Below are positions 52,248 to 61,686 of a stretch of DNA of 64,000 nt, in pieces; the stretch's first letter is position 1; each line of letters opens with the position of its first letter. Location: positions 868,001 to 932,000 of the forward strand of contig NZ_JAVDYJ010000001.1 of NCBI RefSeq assembly GCF_031458395.1, given 5' to 3'. The notes beneath the pieces are model-generated. The model was given only the letters and a program-made list of their open reading frames with translations, did no database searches and was not told the DNA's origin. The position numbers were made by a program, and so were the translations under genes. Origin of the DNA: Enteractinococcus fodinae (lineage in GTDB: Bacteria; Actinomycetota; Actinomycetes; Actinomycetales; Micrococcaceae).

Positions 52248-54045
52248 TCTCGCGCTTCTTGTCCCAGCTCTGACGGCGGCGCTGATCCCGTTGGCCGGTC
52301 TGGCACCCCGCCCGATGCAAGGCCGCATTCGCCGCGCGGTCTCGGTAGCCGCCCCAATCGCAACACTGCCGGCCGTGGCGATGACCCTGTGGGGATCCGG
52401 TAGCCAGGTGACGCTGGACTGGGTGCTCACCGGGGTGACACTTGCCGTTGATGATGTCGCCCGGTCCCTGGTGTTGATCGGTGCATTACTCTATGGCGCG
52501 GCCCTGATGGCCGTGTCCTGGCGGAAGATCCGCGACAGCGAATCCGTCTCTGGGGCCCTCACAGCATTCCTGTTGGCCAGCTATATCGGCAACATCGGCG
52601 TGTATCTCGCCGCTGACTCGGTCAGCTTCTACCTGTTTTTTGCGATCATGAGTTTTTCAGCGGCCGGACTGGTCGTCCACTATCGGACTGGGGCGGCGTA
52701 CCGGGCCACCAGAATCTATCTGGTCATGACCGTGATCTCAGAAACCGCGCTGCTGGCCGGGCTGATCTTCACCGTGCAGGCCGGTGGCAAACTCCTCACC
52801 GATGCACCGGACGCGGTGTTGGATTCGCCCCGCACCGGACTGATCCTGACGTTATTGCTGATCGGTTTTGGCATTAAAGCCGGAACCGTACCCCTGCACG
52901 TCTGGTTGCCACTGGCCCATCCGGCCGCACCCCCGGCCGCCTCAGCTGTACTGTCCGGTGCGATGGTCAAAGCCGGCATGGTCGGATTTCTGCGGTTTTT
53001 CCCATTACAAGAGGCCGGCGCCGAGCTCGACCCCACCATCGAGTTATTCGGCACCGTCCTGATGGTGCTGTCCTTACTCGGGGCATTTGCGGTCGTGGCC
53101 ATCGGCGTGCTGCAACGCGACGCCAAAACGATCCTGGCCTACTCGACCATCTCGCAGATGGGTTTCATCGGCGCACTGATTGCCGCAGGCCTGCTCGATG
53201 GTGATCTGGCCCAAGACACGATCGTCGCAGCCGTGCTCTACGCGGTCCATCACGGTCTGGCCAAAGGGGCATTGTTCTTAGGCGTGCCCGTCATTAAACA
53301 CTACGGGCGAGGCGCAGCGGGTGTTGTGGTAACCATCGGCATGGTGGGAGCCGGCTTGGCCGTTGCCGGGGCGCCCATTACCTCGGGCGGGATTGGGAAG
53401 TACGTGTCGAAAGAAGCCGTTGAAGGTCTGACCCTCGCCGGCGTTGATCTCTATTACTTGCTACCCTTCGTCGCGACCGGATCCACCCTGTTACTGCTGC
53501 GATTCTTGTGGGTCGTGCTGGGCGACGAACGCGAACAACACTCCAGAATTGATGGCGAATTGCTGGCCTGGCTAGTGGTGTGTTTGACGGGCATCGTCGT
53601 GCCCTGGCTGATCGCCGCCTTCTGGTCGCCTTTGCATCTGCCCGAATGGACTGATCTGACCACCGTGTGGGACTCCACCTGGCCCATCCTGCTGGGACTG
53701 GTTGTCGGGGCCGGGTGCTGGCTGGCTTACCGGGCCGGCTGGATTCCCGCCAGCACACGGCAATACCCGCTGATCCCGGCGGGCGATCTCGTCGTGGTCG
53801 AAGAGGTCGCAGTGCGCCGCATCGCCTCGGATGGTGGACACGCCCTGGATCGCATCCACCACGGGACCACACGCTTTGGTCAGGGCACGGCCCGGGCCGG
53901 TACTGTTCTGGCCGAACGTCTCCGCAACGGCACCGACCGGGTCGAAACGAGCCAACGGCCCTGGCCGAGATTTGGCACCGTGGCCGTGGTGGTGCTCACT
54001 GTGGTGGTCGTGGTCAGTCTGATGGTTGCAGGAGGCACACGATGA
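52237..54045 (+). CDS. mrpA: Mrp antiporter-like subunit (MrpA N-terminal-type), third channel
   Basis: 602 residues from ATG 52237 (AAGGGG upstream). HVWLPLAHPAAPPAASAVLSGAMVKAGMVG (about residues 225-254) and YSTISQMGFIGALIAAGLL repeat the channel motifs. The protein is longer than the other two because of a C-terminal tail of about 100 residues with a late hydrophobic helix, recalling MrpA/NuoL. It could replace the N-terminal part of classical MrpA. Confidence 0.78.
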   Translation: MWISLALLVPALTAALIPLAGLAPRPMQGRIRRAVSVAAPIATLPAVAMTLWGSGSQVTLDWVLTGVTLAVDDVARSLVLIGALLYGAALMAVSWRKIRDSESVSGALTAFLLASYIGNIGVYLAADSVSFYLFFAIMSFSAAGLVVHYRTGAAYRATRIYLVMTVISETALLAGLIFTVQAGGKLLTDAPDAVLDSPRTGLILTLLLIGFGIKAGTVPLHVWLPLAHPAAPPAASAVLSGAMVKAGMVGFLRFFPLQEAGAELDPTIELFGTVLMVLSLLGAFAVVAIGVLQRDAKTILAYSTISQMGFIGALIAAGLLDGDLAQDTIVAAVLYAVHHGLAKGALFLGVPVIKHYGRGAAGVVVTIGMVGAGLAVAGAPITSGGIGKYVSKEAVEGLTLAGVDLYYLLPFVATGSTLLLLRFLWVVLGDEREQHSRIDGELLAWLVVCLTGIVVPWLIAAFWSPLHLPEWTDLTTVWDSTWPILLGLVVGAGCWLAYRAGWIPASTRQYPLIPAGDLVVVEEVAVRRIASDGGHALDRIHHGTTRFGQGTARAGTVLAERLRNGTDRVETSQRPWPRFGTVAVVVLTVVVVVSLMVAGGTR

Positions 54046-54557
54046 AATGGGTTATCGGTGCAGCGCTCCGCTTTGTCGCGTTGGGGCTGGTGTGGCTAGC
54101 GCTCTCGGGAGCTGATCCCGCAAACTTTGCCTACGGCGTCGTCGCGGCGGCGGCAGCCACCGCCCTGAGTCTGGCGCTGCTGCCCCCGGCCGATCCAAGT
54201 GTGCGCCGCTGGCCCGCCCGCATCTGGGGCACCATCGTCCTGGTCGGCTGGTTTCTCCAGCAGTCAGTCATCGGTGGGGTAGATGTCGCCAGACGCGCTG
54301 TGTGGCCCACAGTGGACATCGCCCCGGCGATCGTGGATGTGGATGTGACGCTACCCGACGGTCCGGCGCAACAACTGTCGTTGCTCCTGATGAATTTATT
54401 ACCCGGCTCGATGGTCCAACACGTCAAAGAAGTCGACGGCAAACCGGTGGCGGAGATTCACACGCTGTCGATGGATCTGAACCCCAAAGTGCAGTGGGAA
54501 ACTCTGCAGCGTCGCGTCCAACAGGCCTTTCAAACCACAAACGCCGCGGATTCCTGA
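54042..54557 (+). CDS. mrpE: Mrp antiporter subunit E
   Basis: 171 residues from ATG 54042 (ATGA overlap). Two to three N-terminal helices, then a soluble part with LLMNLLPGSMVQHV and EIHTLSMDLNPKVQWE, the MrpE/MnhE core. Final gene of the operon. Its last codons and the stop lie in the left arm and loop of a long terminator hairpin. Confidence 0.85.
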   Translation: MKWVIGAALRFVALGLVWLALSGADPANFAYGVVAAAAATALSLALLPPADPSVRRWPARIWGTIVLVGWFLQQSVIGGVDVARRAVWPTVDIAPAIVDVDVTLPDGPAQQLSLLLMNLLPGSMVQHVKEVDGKPVAEIHTLSMDLNPKVQWETLQRRVQQAFQTTNAADS

Positions 54558-54584
54558 ACCCTTCGGTTCACGAATCCGCGGCGT
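54541..54584. terminator. long hairpin spanning the mrpE stop codon
   Basis: Arms 54541-54553 and 54572-54584 pair perfectly over 13 bases; an inner stem TGAACC/GGTTCA extends it by six pairs across one mismatch. The stop codon sits in the inner stem. No T-run. Convergent with betA (ends at 54604), so it probably serves both directions. Confidence 0.7.
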
Positions 54585-54603
54585 GCAGCTTGCGTAGCGC
54601 AGG

Positions 54604-56160
54604 TTACTGGTCGGCTGCGATGAGTTCGGCTGCCCGTTCACCCATGAGCATCACAGTGATGTTGGGGTTCACGGCGGTCAGCTGCGGCATCGCTGAAGCG
54701 TCAACAACGCGAAGTCCCTTGGTTCCTTTGACCCGCAGTTGAGGATCCAACGGGGACATGTCGTCATCGACTGCGCCCATCCGGCAGCTGCCAGCCGGGT
54801 GGTAGACAGTGTTGTGCGTCTTGGAGATGTACTCGGCCAGCTCTTCGTCCGACTGAGCCTCTTTGCCTGGGAATAACTCCCGGTCGGCGAATTCTGCCAT
54901 CGGTTCTTGGGCAACAATCTCGCGAGCCAATCTAATACCGGCAATCGCCACCCGCATGTCATGGCCCTCGGGGTCCGTGAAGTACCGTGGATCGACCTTC
55001 GGTTTATCTGCGTAGTCCCGGGAGCGTAACCGCACAGTGCCACGCGACTTTGCGTGCGTGACATTCGGGGTCAGGGCAAAGGACTCATCTTCGTGCGGGT
55101 ACCCGTGGCGACGGGTGTGCATCGAAAACGGTACTGAACCGTAGTGCATCATCAGATCCGGCAGGTCCAAACCGTCTTCGGTCGGGGAGAAGATCCCAAT
55201 TTCCCACCACTGAGTCGCTTCGCGGGTCATTTCAACCTTCGACGCCCAGGAAATGACGGCCTCTGGGTGGTCCTGCAGGTTGGAACCGACACCGGGGGAG
55301 TCAACCCGGACTTCGACGCCGACTTCGTTGAGGTGGTCTGCCGGACCAATACCGGATAGCATCAGCAGTTTTGGCGTATCGATGGCTCCGGCCGATACGA
55401 TGACCTCCCGGTTGGCGTGCAGCGTGGCCGTGCGACTAAACGCATTGGCGAGATATTCCACACCGGTGGCACGGTTGTCCTCGTCAAACAGGATGCGGGT
55501 CACCCAGTGATCGGTCAGGATATCGAGATTCTCGCGATCCATAATGGGGTGCAGATACGACACCGATGATGAGGCGCGCGTGCCATCTTTTTTCGAGTTG
55601 ATCTGAAAGAATCCAGCACCGTTGACCACCGTGGTGCCCTGGTTGAACTGCACTTTCGGAATGCCCTGTTGTTCGCAGGCTTCCAAGAGCGCACCACCCA
55701 GGGGGTCGGTTGGTGGCACATTCATGATTTCTACCGGACCGTCGGTGCCGTTGTGTTCACCGGTGTTGTCATTGGTTTCGAGCCGCTTGAGTAACGGCAG
55801 CATGGTTTCGGCGTTCCATCCTTCGGCGCCCATTTCTTCCCACAGATCCATGTCCTCTGCTGGCGGGTGGAAAGCGATACACGAGTTATGTGAGGAGCAA
55901 CCGCCCAGCACTTTCGCCCGAGCATGACGCATGAAAGAGTTGCCTTTTTCTTGCTCTTCGATCGTATAGTCCCAGTCCATGCCGGATTCTAGTAGCTCAG
56001 GCCACCGGTTGAGCTGTAGCACCTCGGGCTTATCGACATCGGTGGGGCCAGCTTCAAGCAAGGCAACCGTTACGTTGGGGTCTTCACTGAGCCGAGCTGC
56101 CACGACTGCTCCGGCGGAACCGCCACCGACCACCACATAATCGTAATTCGTTGTTGTCAC
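54604..56160 (-). CDS. betA: choline dehydrogenase (GMC oxidoreductase)
   Basis: 518 residues from GTG 56160 (GGAG six bases upstream); an ATG 12 bases upstream lies too close to its site. YVVVGGGSAGAVVAARLSED is the FAD loop, ARAKVLGGCSSHNSCIAFH and SAGAIDTPKLLMLSGIG are the two GMC signatures, and HPAGSCRMG holds the catalytic histidine with NPNITVM the asparagine. It oxidises choline to betaine aldehyde. Last gene of betT-betB-betA, about 20 bases after betB. Confidence 0.88.
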   Translation of the reverse strand: MTTTNYDYVVVGGGSAGAVVAARLSEDPNVTVALLEAGPTDVDKPEVLQLNRWPELLESGMDWDYTIEEQEKGNSFMRHARAKVLGGCSSHNSCIAFHPPAEDMDLWEEMGAEGWNAETMLPLLKRLETNDNTGEHNGTDGPVEIMNVPPTDPLGGALLEACEQQGIPKVQFNQGTTVVNGAGFFQINSKKDGTRASSSVSYLHPIMDRENLDILTDHWVTRILFDEDNRATGVEYLANAFSRTATLHANREVIVSAGAIDTPKLLMLSGIGPADHLNEVGVEVRVDSPGVGSNLQDHPEAVISWASKVEMTREATQWWEIGIFSPTEDGLDLPDLMMHYGSVPFSMHTRRHGYPHEDESFALTPNVTHAKSRGTVRLRSRDYADKPKVDPRYFTDPEGHDMRVAIAGIRLAREIVAQEPMAEFADRELFPGKEAQSDEELAEYISKTHNTVYHPAGSCRMGAVDDDMSPLDPQLRVKGTKGLRVVDASAMPQLTAVNPNITVMLMGERAAELIAADQ

Positions 56161-56183
56161 GTTGTACTCCATTCCTGCGGGTG

Positions 56184-57677
56184 CTAGAACGCGTCTTTGC
56201 GTGGGAACCAACCGGAAACGGCCGGCTCGGTGTTTTCATAAATATGTTTGGAGATGGTGTATTCTTCGAGCCCAGCGATCCCCAACTCCCGGCCGATACC
56301 GGACTGTTTGAAGCCACCCCATTCGGCCTGTGGCAGGTACGGGTGGTAGTCGTTGATCCAGATGGTACCGTGGCGCAGTTTGCGGGAGACCCGGTTGGTG
56401 ACGCCCGAATCTGAGGACCACACGGCACCGGCCAGACCGTAGTCGGTGTCATTGGCGATCGCGATGGCTTCAGCCTCGGTTGAGAACGTTTCCACCGTGA
56501 TGACCGGGCCGAAGCCCTCTTCAATGACCGCTGGGTTATCTGCGGTGCACTGGTCTAACACCGTGGGTGCGTAGAAGTAGCCATCTTGGTGCTCTTCGCC
56601 GCCCCAGTGTCCACCGACCCGTAGGCGGGCGCCGGCTTCGACACCGCGATTGACATAGTCGGTGACTTTGTCACGGTGCTCGGCCGAGATCAGGGGCCCG
56701 GTTTCGGCCTGTTCATCGAATGGGCCGCCCATCACGATGTTGCCCGCGTGGCGCACGAGCTCGTCCACAAATTTTTCGGCGATTGTGTCTTGCACGATGA
56801 GCCGGACTCCGGCGGAACAGACCAGGCCAGAATCAAGGAAGCCTGCGGTCAGTGCGTTATCTAATGCTGCGTCAAAATCAGCATCGGCAAAGACAATGTT
56901 GGGGTTTTTTCCGCCGAGTTCCAAGGCCACATTTTTGACCGTGTAGGCCGCCGACTCGGCAATCTTGCGACCGGTCACCAGGCCGCCGGTGAATGACACC
57001 AGGTCGATTTCTTTATGAGTAGACAAGGGCGCGCCCACAGTGCCGCCATCGCCCAGGACCACATTTGCTACACCTGCGGGCAGTCCGAGCTTATCGAGCA
57101 CATCGGCCATCAGCAGTGTGGTGTGTGGGGTCAATTCGGCGGGCTTGATGACAAATGAGTTACCGGCAGCCAATGCGGGTGCTATTTTCCAGGCTGCTTG
57201 GAGCAGCGGGAAGTTCCACGGTGTGATCATCCCAACGACACCCACAGGTTCGTGGACCACACGCGAAACCACACTCGAATCGCCGGCGTCGACGAGACGG
57301 CCAGGGTAGTGGTCGGCGATTTTACCGAAGTGCCGGAAGCTGGCGATGATATCTTCCATATCGCCTTGGGCTTCGACAAAGCGTTTGCCGGTATCCAGTG
57401 ATTCTGCCCGAGCGAATTCGTCTTTGCGCTCGCGCAGTGCTTCGGCGACGTCCAATAGGAAGTCGCCGCGCTCAATCGCTGGACGGTCAGACCATGCACC
57501 GGATTCAAACGCCTTGCGCGCTGCCATAATGGCTCGTTCGGTATCTTCAGTGGTTGCTTCTGAGACCACGCCGACTTCAGAGCCGTCGGCGGGGCAGTAC
57601 ACGGTTCGAGTGCCATGGTCAGACGAGGCTACCCAGGCGCCATCGATAAATAACGTTTCGACAGAGTTAGCGGTCAT
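56184..57677 (-). CDS. betB: betaine-aldehyde dehydrogenase
   Basis: 497 residues. ALDH motifs: ITPWNFPLLQAAWKIAPALAAGN, SFTGGLVTGRKI (the usual FTGS is FTGG), ALELGGKNPNIVFADADFD, and GLVCSAGVRLIV with the catalytic cysteine. Between betT and betA its substrate should be betaine aldehyde, yielding glycine betaine. It overlaps the end of betT by 11 bases. Confidence 0.88.
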   Translation of the reverse strand: MTANSVETLFIDGAWVASSDHGTRTVYCPADGSEVGVVSEATTEDTERAIMAARKAFESGAWSDRPAIERGDFLLDVAEALRERKDEFARAESLDTGKRFVEAQGDMEDIIASFRHFGKIADHYPGRLVDAGDSSVVSRVVHEPVGVVGMITPWNFPLLQAAWKIAPALAAGNSFVIKPAELTPHTTLLMADVLDKLGLPAGVANVVLGDGGTVGAPLSTHKEIDLVSFTGGLVTGRKIAESAAYTVKNVALELGGKNPNIVFADADFDAALDNALTAGFLDSGLVCSAGVRLIVQDTIAEKFVDELVRHAGNIVMGGPFDEQAETGPLISAEHRDKVTDYVNRGVEAGARLRVGGHWGGEEHQDGYFYAPTVLDQCTADNPAVIEEGFGPVITVETFSTEAEAIAIANDTDYGLAGAVWSSDSGVTNRVSRKLRHGTIWINDYHPYLPQAEWGGFKQSGIGRELGIAGLEEYTISKHIYENTEPAVSGWFPRKDAF

Positions 57678-59919
57678 GCTGGGACTCTCCTTGTTCTGTG
57701 GCGGACGGTGTGTCCGGGTTCGTTGATGTTTTCGGAATGATCTTCAGGGAACTGGTGGAGGGGTCGATTTGGTCGCTATCGCTCCACTCTTCGGGAATTT
57801 CGACCTTGACGATGCTGGAGGGTGAGCCTTTGTCACCGATCATCGACATGTACATCATGTGCGCATCGTAGGCATCCAGGATGTCGGAGATGACCTGCTC
57901 TTTGGTATATCCCATAATGTCGCGGCCCTGGGAACCTGTGAGGTTGAAGATTTCGACTTTAAAGAAGACTTCTTCGACAGCCGCAAGGTTGGCCGCGTAG
58001 TTGGGCACGTTGTACGCCACCGGATAGGGCTGGTACTTGAATTCATCTTGCTCCGGGAATTCCACCACGAGATCCACGTATGGGATGGGGTAGTCCGGGT
58101 GTTCGCCCCGATGGCAGGTGACATCGGCGCCGAGTTGCCGCAGTTCCTCAGCGACTTCTTCAACCGCTGGGATCGCTACGGTGTTCATGAACTCACGCGC
58201 CTGCTCGGCGGAGGCCCATGACATGCGGCGTGCTAAGCGCTGTCGCCACGTTGAGGAGGGGCGCCCCGAGGTAGCCCGAATGCTGGTCAGCACCCCGGGC
58301 ATGGTGGCCCTCTTCGAGTCGACACTTTGTCGCTCGGTGCGCAACACCTTGAACAGGCTGATCATCATCAGATAGATCACTATCGAAAACGGTAGCCCAA
58401 TGATCACCGTGGCAGCCTGGAGGGTATAGACCCCGTCAATGAACAACATGGCTAGAGTCAGTGCACCGGTAACCACAGCCCAGAAAATCCGCAGCCAGGG
58501 TGCCCCGTCGGAATCTTTGACGGATGGCTTGGACGTCAGGTTGGCCATGACCAGTGACCCGGAGTCTGCCGAGGTGACGTAGAACAACAGCCCGGTCAGA
58601 ACCGCCAGACCGATACTAAAGGTCGCCGCGGGGTATTGCGTTAGCAGGGTATAGAACCCAGATTCGGGGTTGGTGACGGCGGTATTGAGGAACTCTTCGT
58701 CCCCTGCGCGGAAGAAGGCCAGTGAACCGTTTCCAAAAATGGAGACCCAGAGCAAGATAAAGCTGAACGGAATCAGCAGCACACCTAGCACAAACTCGCG
58801 CAGCGTACGGCCGCGCGAGATGCGGGCAAGAAATAGCCCCACGAATGCTGCCCAGGCGATCCACCAGGCCCAGAAGAATAAGGTCCAGTCCTGCAGCCAG
58901 TCGGACGCCGGGTACTCTGGCGTGCCCTCGGTATAGCCGAAGGTGTTCATCAGCATGGAGGGGAACCGGGAGAAGAAATCGCCAATGTTTTGGACCAACT
59001 GATTCAACAGCTGGGCGGTGTTACCGGACACCACGACCCAAATCATCAACGCGACCGCCAGAATGACGTTGAGCTCTGAGAGGCGACGAATGCCTTTATC
59101 CACACCGGTTACCGTGGAGATGATCGTGATACCCACGGCTATACCCATCAACGCGATTTGGACCGCGGTGCTCTGCGGGACCCCGAAGATATACGCCAGA
59201 CCATAGTTCAGGAAGACCACCCCAATGCCCAGGGACACTGCGATACCAAAAATGGTGCCCAACACGGCCGCGACATCTACTGCGTGGCCCGGGACGCCTT
59301 TGATCCGTTTGCCGAAAATTGGTGCCAGTGCAGATCGAATGCTCAAGGGCAGGTGGTACCGGTAGGCAAACAGCCCAATACCCATCCCCATCAGGGCATA
59401 GAGTGCCCACCCAGGGATCCCGTAGTGGAACATCGTCCACAATGGTGCCATCCGGGCGGCTTCATCTGACCCGGGGGTACCTTCCGGAGGTGTCAGATAG
59501 TTGGTGGCTGGACCGGAAATGCCAAAGAACATCAGGTCGACGCCGATCCCCGCGGCAAAAAGCATCGAGGCCCACGTAAAGATATTGAACCGGGGTTTTG
59601 AATGGTCGGGGCCCATCCTGACCCGCCCGACTTTGGTCAGGGCCACCACGAGGACGAACACCACGACGATGGTCACCGTCAACACGTAGTACCACCCAAG
59701 ATTGGTGGCTACCCAGTCCATCGTGCCGAAAATGACAGTCTCAGCCTGGCCAGGCCATAACCACGCCCAGATGACAAAAGCCACAATCAGTACCGCCGAG
59801 GTAATGAAAACTGGCTTGTTCACCGGCGAGTATTTCGATTTTTCCCGCGAGTAGTCGAGTTTGTTCGATTCTTGGGATGGTTCAGTAGGGGTAGTACTAG
59901 ACCCCACGGCATCAGCCAT
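57667..59919 (-). CDS. betT: BCCT-family choline/betaine transporter (BetT type)
   Basis: 750 residues from ATG 59919 (GAGAGGA six bases upstream). Twelve helices in residues about 40-560 with the tryptophan-rich segment WTLFFWAWWIAWAAFVGLFLARISRG typical of the family and GPATNYLTPPEGTPGSDEAARMAP in the first third. A hydrophilic C-terminal tail of about 190 residues follows, as in osmoregulated BetT. Proton- or sodium-driven choline uptake for betaine synthesis is the likely role. First gene of the operon. Confidence 0.9.
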   Translation of the reverse strand: MADAVGSSTTPTEPSQESNKLDYSREKSKYSPVNKPVFITSAVLIVAFVIWAWLWPGQAETVIFGTMDWVATNLGWYYVLTVTIVVVFVLVVALTKVGRVRMGPDHSKPRFNIFTWASMLFAAGIGVDLMFFGISGPATNYLTPPEGTPGSDEAARMAPLWTMFHYGIPGWALYALMGMGIGLFAYRYHLPLSIRSALAPIFGKRIKGVPGHAVDVAAVLGTIFGIAVSLGIGVVFLNYGLAYIFGVPQSTAVQIALMGIAVGITIISTVTGVDKGIRRLSELNVILAVALMIWVVVSGNTAQLLNQLVQNIGDFFSRFPSMLMNTFGYTEGTPEYPASDWLQDWTLFFWAWWIAWAAFVGLFLARISRGRTLREFVLGVLLIPFSFILLWVSIFGNGSLAFFRAGDEEFLNTAVTNPESGFYTLLTQYPAATFSIGLAVLTGLLFYVTSADSGSLVMANLTSKPSVKDSDGAPWLRIFWAVVTGALTLAMLFIDGVYTLQAATVIIGLPFSIVIYLMMISLFKVLRTERQSVDSKRATMPGVLTSIRATSGRPSSTWRQRLARRMSWASAEQAREFMNTVAIPAVEEVAEELRQLGADVTCHRGEHPDYPIPYVDLVVEFPEQDEFKYQPYPVAYNVPNYAANLAAVEEVFFKVEIFNLTGSQGRDIMGYTKEQVISDILDAYDAHMMYMSMIGDKGSPSSIVKVEIPEEWSDSDQIDPSTSSLKIIPKTSTNPDTPSATEQGESQHDR

Positions 59920-60389
59920 GATGTTCCTCTCGTCGAAGTGCAAGGGATCGGTGAGCGACAACGAGCAGAGTCGTGCAAGGAAAACACCGAGGGTGACGGC
60001 ATCTGCTCTCTCGCAACCATAGAGTCGCTAATAGATGGGAATCAAACTTTCGGAGTTGGTTGTTATGGTTAGCATATGGTGCTGTGAGATCGACAATACT
60101 CACTGATAAGTGCGGGGTTAAGCCTACGGAAGGTCGATGACAGCATCATTCTTGGTCTGCATTGATTGGCTTGACAAGACGTTGAATTCCGGGCAGTTTC
60201 ACATTGTTCACGTAAACCACTGCGTCCCGGTCGCGGTGTTTATGAGCGCGTTGAGCCACGCAGTTTTCAAGTAGGAAGAAGTCGAGACGGGGCCACCTGT
60301 GCCGAGACTGATTCGCGCTACAGCCCTTGGATAGGCGGCTGACGGCTAGAAACCCTCCAACTACTGGCCAGCCGGATACGCTAGCCAAT
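59920..60389. other. intergenic region upstream of betT and the DUF429 gene
   Basis: 470 bases. Holds the promoter candidate for betT at 60016-60045. An 80-codon minus-strand open frame (60146-60388) ends in NNVKLPGIQRLVKPINADQE; I do not recognise it and see no ribosome site, so I do not call it a gene. Confidence 0.35.
60016..60045 (-). promoter_or_regulatory. weak promoter candidate for betT-betB-betA
   Basis: On the minus strand TTGATT (60045-60040) and TATGGT (60021-60016) are 18 bases apart, about 90 bases before the betT start. Match to consensus is only moderate. Confidence 0.25.
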
Positions 60390-61121
60390 ATGCGATTTTA
60401 TGGGATAGACCTGGCGGCTGAAGCGAAATTCACCGGCTTGGCTACCGTAGCGACCAACGATTCATCAATCAGGGTAGAAGCGCTCGCCGTGGGTGTTACC
60501 GATGAGCAGATTATCCATGCGGTTACCACCGCAGAAGGCACCGGGGTGGATGTTCCGGTTGGGTGGCCCAAAGCGTTCATCGACTTTATTCACCACCACG
60601 GCAACCAGGCTCTGGTCACACCAGATGATACCGGCGGTGCATGGCGGCGCACCCTGGCGCTGCGAACCACGGACATCGATCTGCACCGTCGTACCGGGCT
60701 GACCCCGCTCAGTGTCTCCGCCAACCTGATTGCCTATCCGGCCTTCCGCTGGGCTGGTATCGAGGCTCGGCTACGGGACCAGGGAGTGGATGTCAGCCGA
60801 GACGGCAGCGGAGCTATCGCCGAAGTATATCCAGCGGCGGCATTGTATCGCTGGGGCATTCCCCACAGAGGCTACAAAGGGCGCAAACACCAAGCAGTCC
60901 GAGCAGAGGTTATCAAGGCCCTTTCGGCGCGTTTTGACCAGTTGGATTGGAATGGTTTTGACGCGCTGGCACTAGCCGAAGACGACGCACTTGATGCGGT
61001 CATCTCTGCGTTAGTTCGCTATCAGATCTTTCGAGGTCAATGCGAAGGTCCACCAGCGCACCTGCAAGATATCGCCCGTACGGAGGGCTGGATATGGGTG
61101 CCAAAACCTGCCGAGTCATGA
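60390..61121 (+). CDS. DUF429 protein (RNase H-like fold)
   Basis: 243 residues from ATG 60390, where the first strand MRFYGIDLAAEAKFTGLATV starts. IDLA (D7), a central PVGWPKAF/LRTTDIDLH segment and the final EDDALDAVISALV helix with two or three aspartates are the DUF429 pattern. It resembles RNase H/RuvC-type nucleases with acidic metal sites. Probably a nuclease of unknown target. Confidence 0.75.
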   Translation: MRFYGIDLAAEAKFTGLATVATNDSSIRVEALAVGVTDEQIIHAVTTAEGTGVDVPVGWPKAFIDFIHHHGNQALVTPDDTGGAWRRTLALRTTDIDLHRRTGLTPLSVSANLIAYPAFRWAGIEARLRDQGVDVSRDGSGAIAEVYPAAALYRWGIPHRGYKGRKHQAVRAEVIKALSARFDQLDWNGFDALALAEDDALDAVISALVRYQIFRGQCEGPPAHLQDIARTEGWIWVPKPAES

Positions 61122-61174
61122 ATTTGGTGCCAACGCTCCAGACTGGTTCGCTGCCCGCTGATGCTCTGCGATTC

Positions 61175-61468
61175 CTAGGGAATGGTGAACCCTCGCTTCG
61201 GCGATTGCTGGGCTACCGGAGTGCCATCGTCGTGCACATCCCAGCCCATCTCTAGCTCGAGCTCGCGCCGGGTATCCGAGCGTTTCACACTGTGTTCAAC
61301 CTGTAACTTCAACTTCAGAGCATCAGGAAGCTGCACGTCAACTTGCTGAGTCACGAGGGTGACGCTGCCAGAACGGATGCGTTGCGCCAGTGTCTCGAAC
61401 AGTTCGGCCAGCTCGTCACGTGAGACAGTGTCTTGAGATTCAAATACGTACTTGGACGACTCAGTCAT
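61175..61468 (-). CDS. amphi-Trp domain protein
   Basis: 97 residues from ATG 61468 (GGAGGAG five bases upstream). YVFESQDTVSRDELAELFETLAQRIRSGSVTLV and LKLKLQVEHSVKRSDTRRELELEMGW give the amphi-Trp pattern: a short helical part and a beta-hairpin with the final tryptophan. Role unknown. Transcribed opposite to the next membrane protein gene. Confidence 0.75.
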   Translation of the reverse strand: MTESSKYVFESQDTVSRDELAELFETLAQRIRSGSVTLVTQQVDVQLPDALKLKLQVEHSVKRSDTRRELELEMGWDVHDDGTPVAQQSPKRGFTIP

Positions 61469-61638
61469 GAGCTCTCCTCCGTGTGTCGCGTTCGTTTGTG
61501 CACAGTGTAATGACCCACACCACTGCCTCCCATACCGCAATTGACATGACACAAGATCAACGCGAGCGCTTTGGTGGCTGATTTGCCAGCTCCCGGAGAT
61601 CTGGCACAATGACAATATTGACCAACGCAAGGAGTGCC

Positions 61639-61686
61639 GTGTCGTATCACCACGCCCCGCCGGGACAGTATCGGCCAAATTCATGA
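61639..61686 (+). CDS. 15-residue leader ORF coupled to the next gene
   Basis: GTG start with AAGGAG (61629-61634) four bases upstream; the peptide reads MSYHHAPPGQYRPNS. Its TGA overlaps the ATG at 61683 (ATGA). The ribosome site belongs to this ORF and not to the long one, so the long gene is probably translated by reinitiation. A one-base indel merging the two frames is the alternative. Confidence 0.5.
   Translation: MSYHHAPPGQYRPNS

Noticed and set aside
60146-60388. 80-codon minus-strand ORF upstream of betT
   Set aside because: No ribosome site and no recognised domain; kept only as an unresolved open frame in the intergenic entry.
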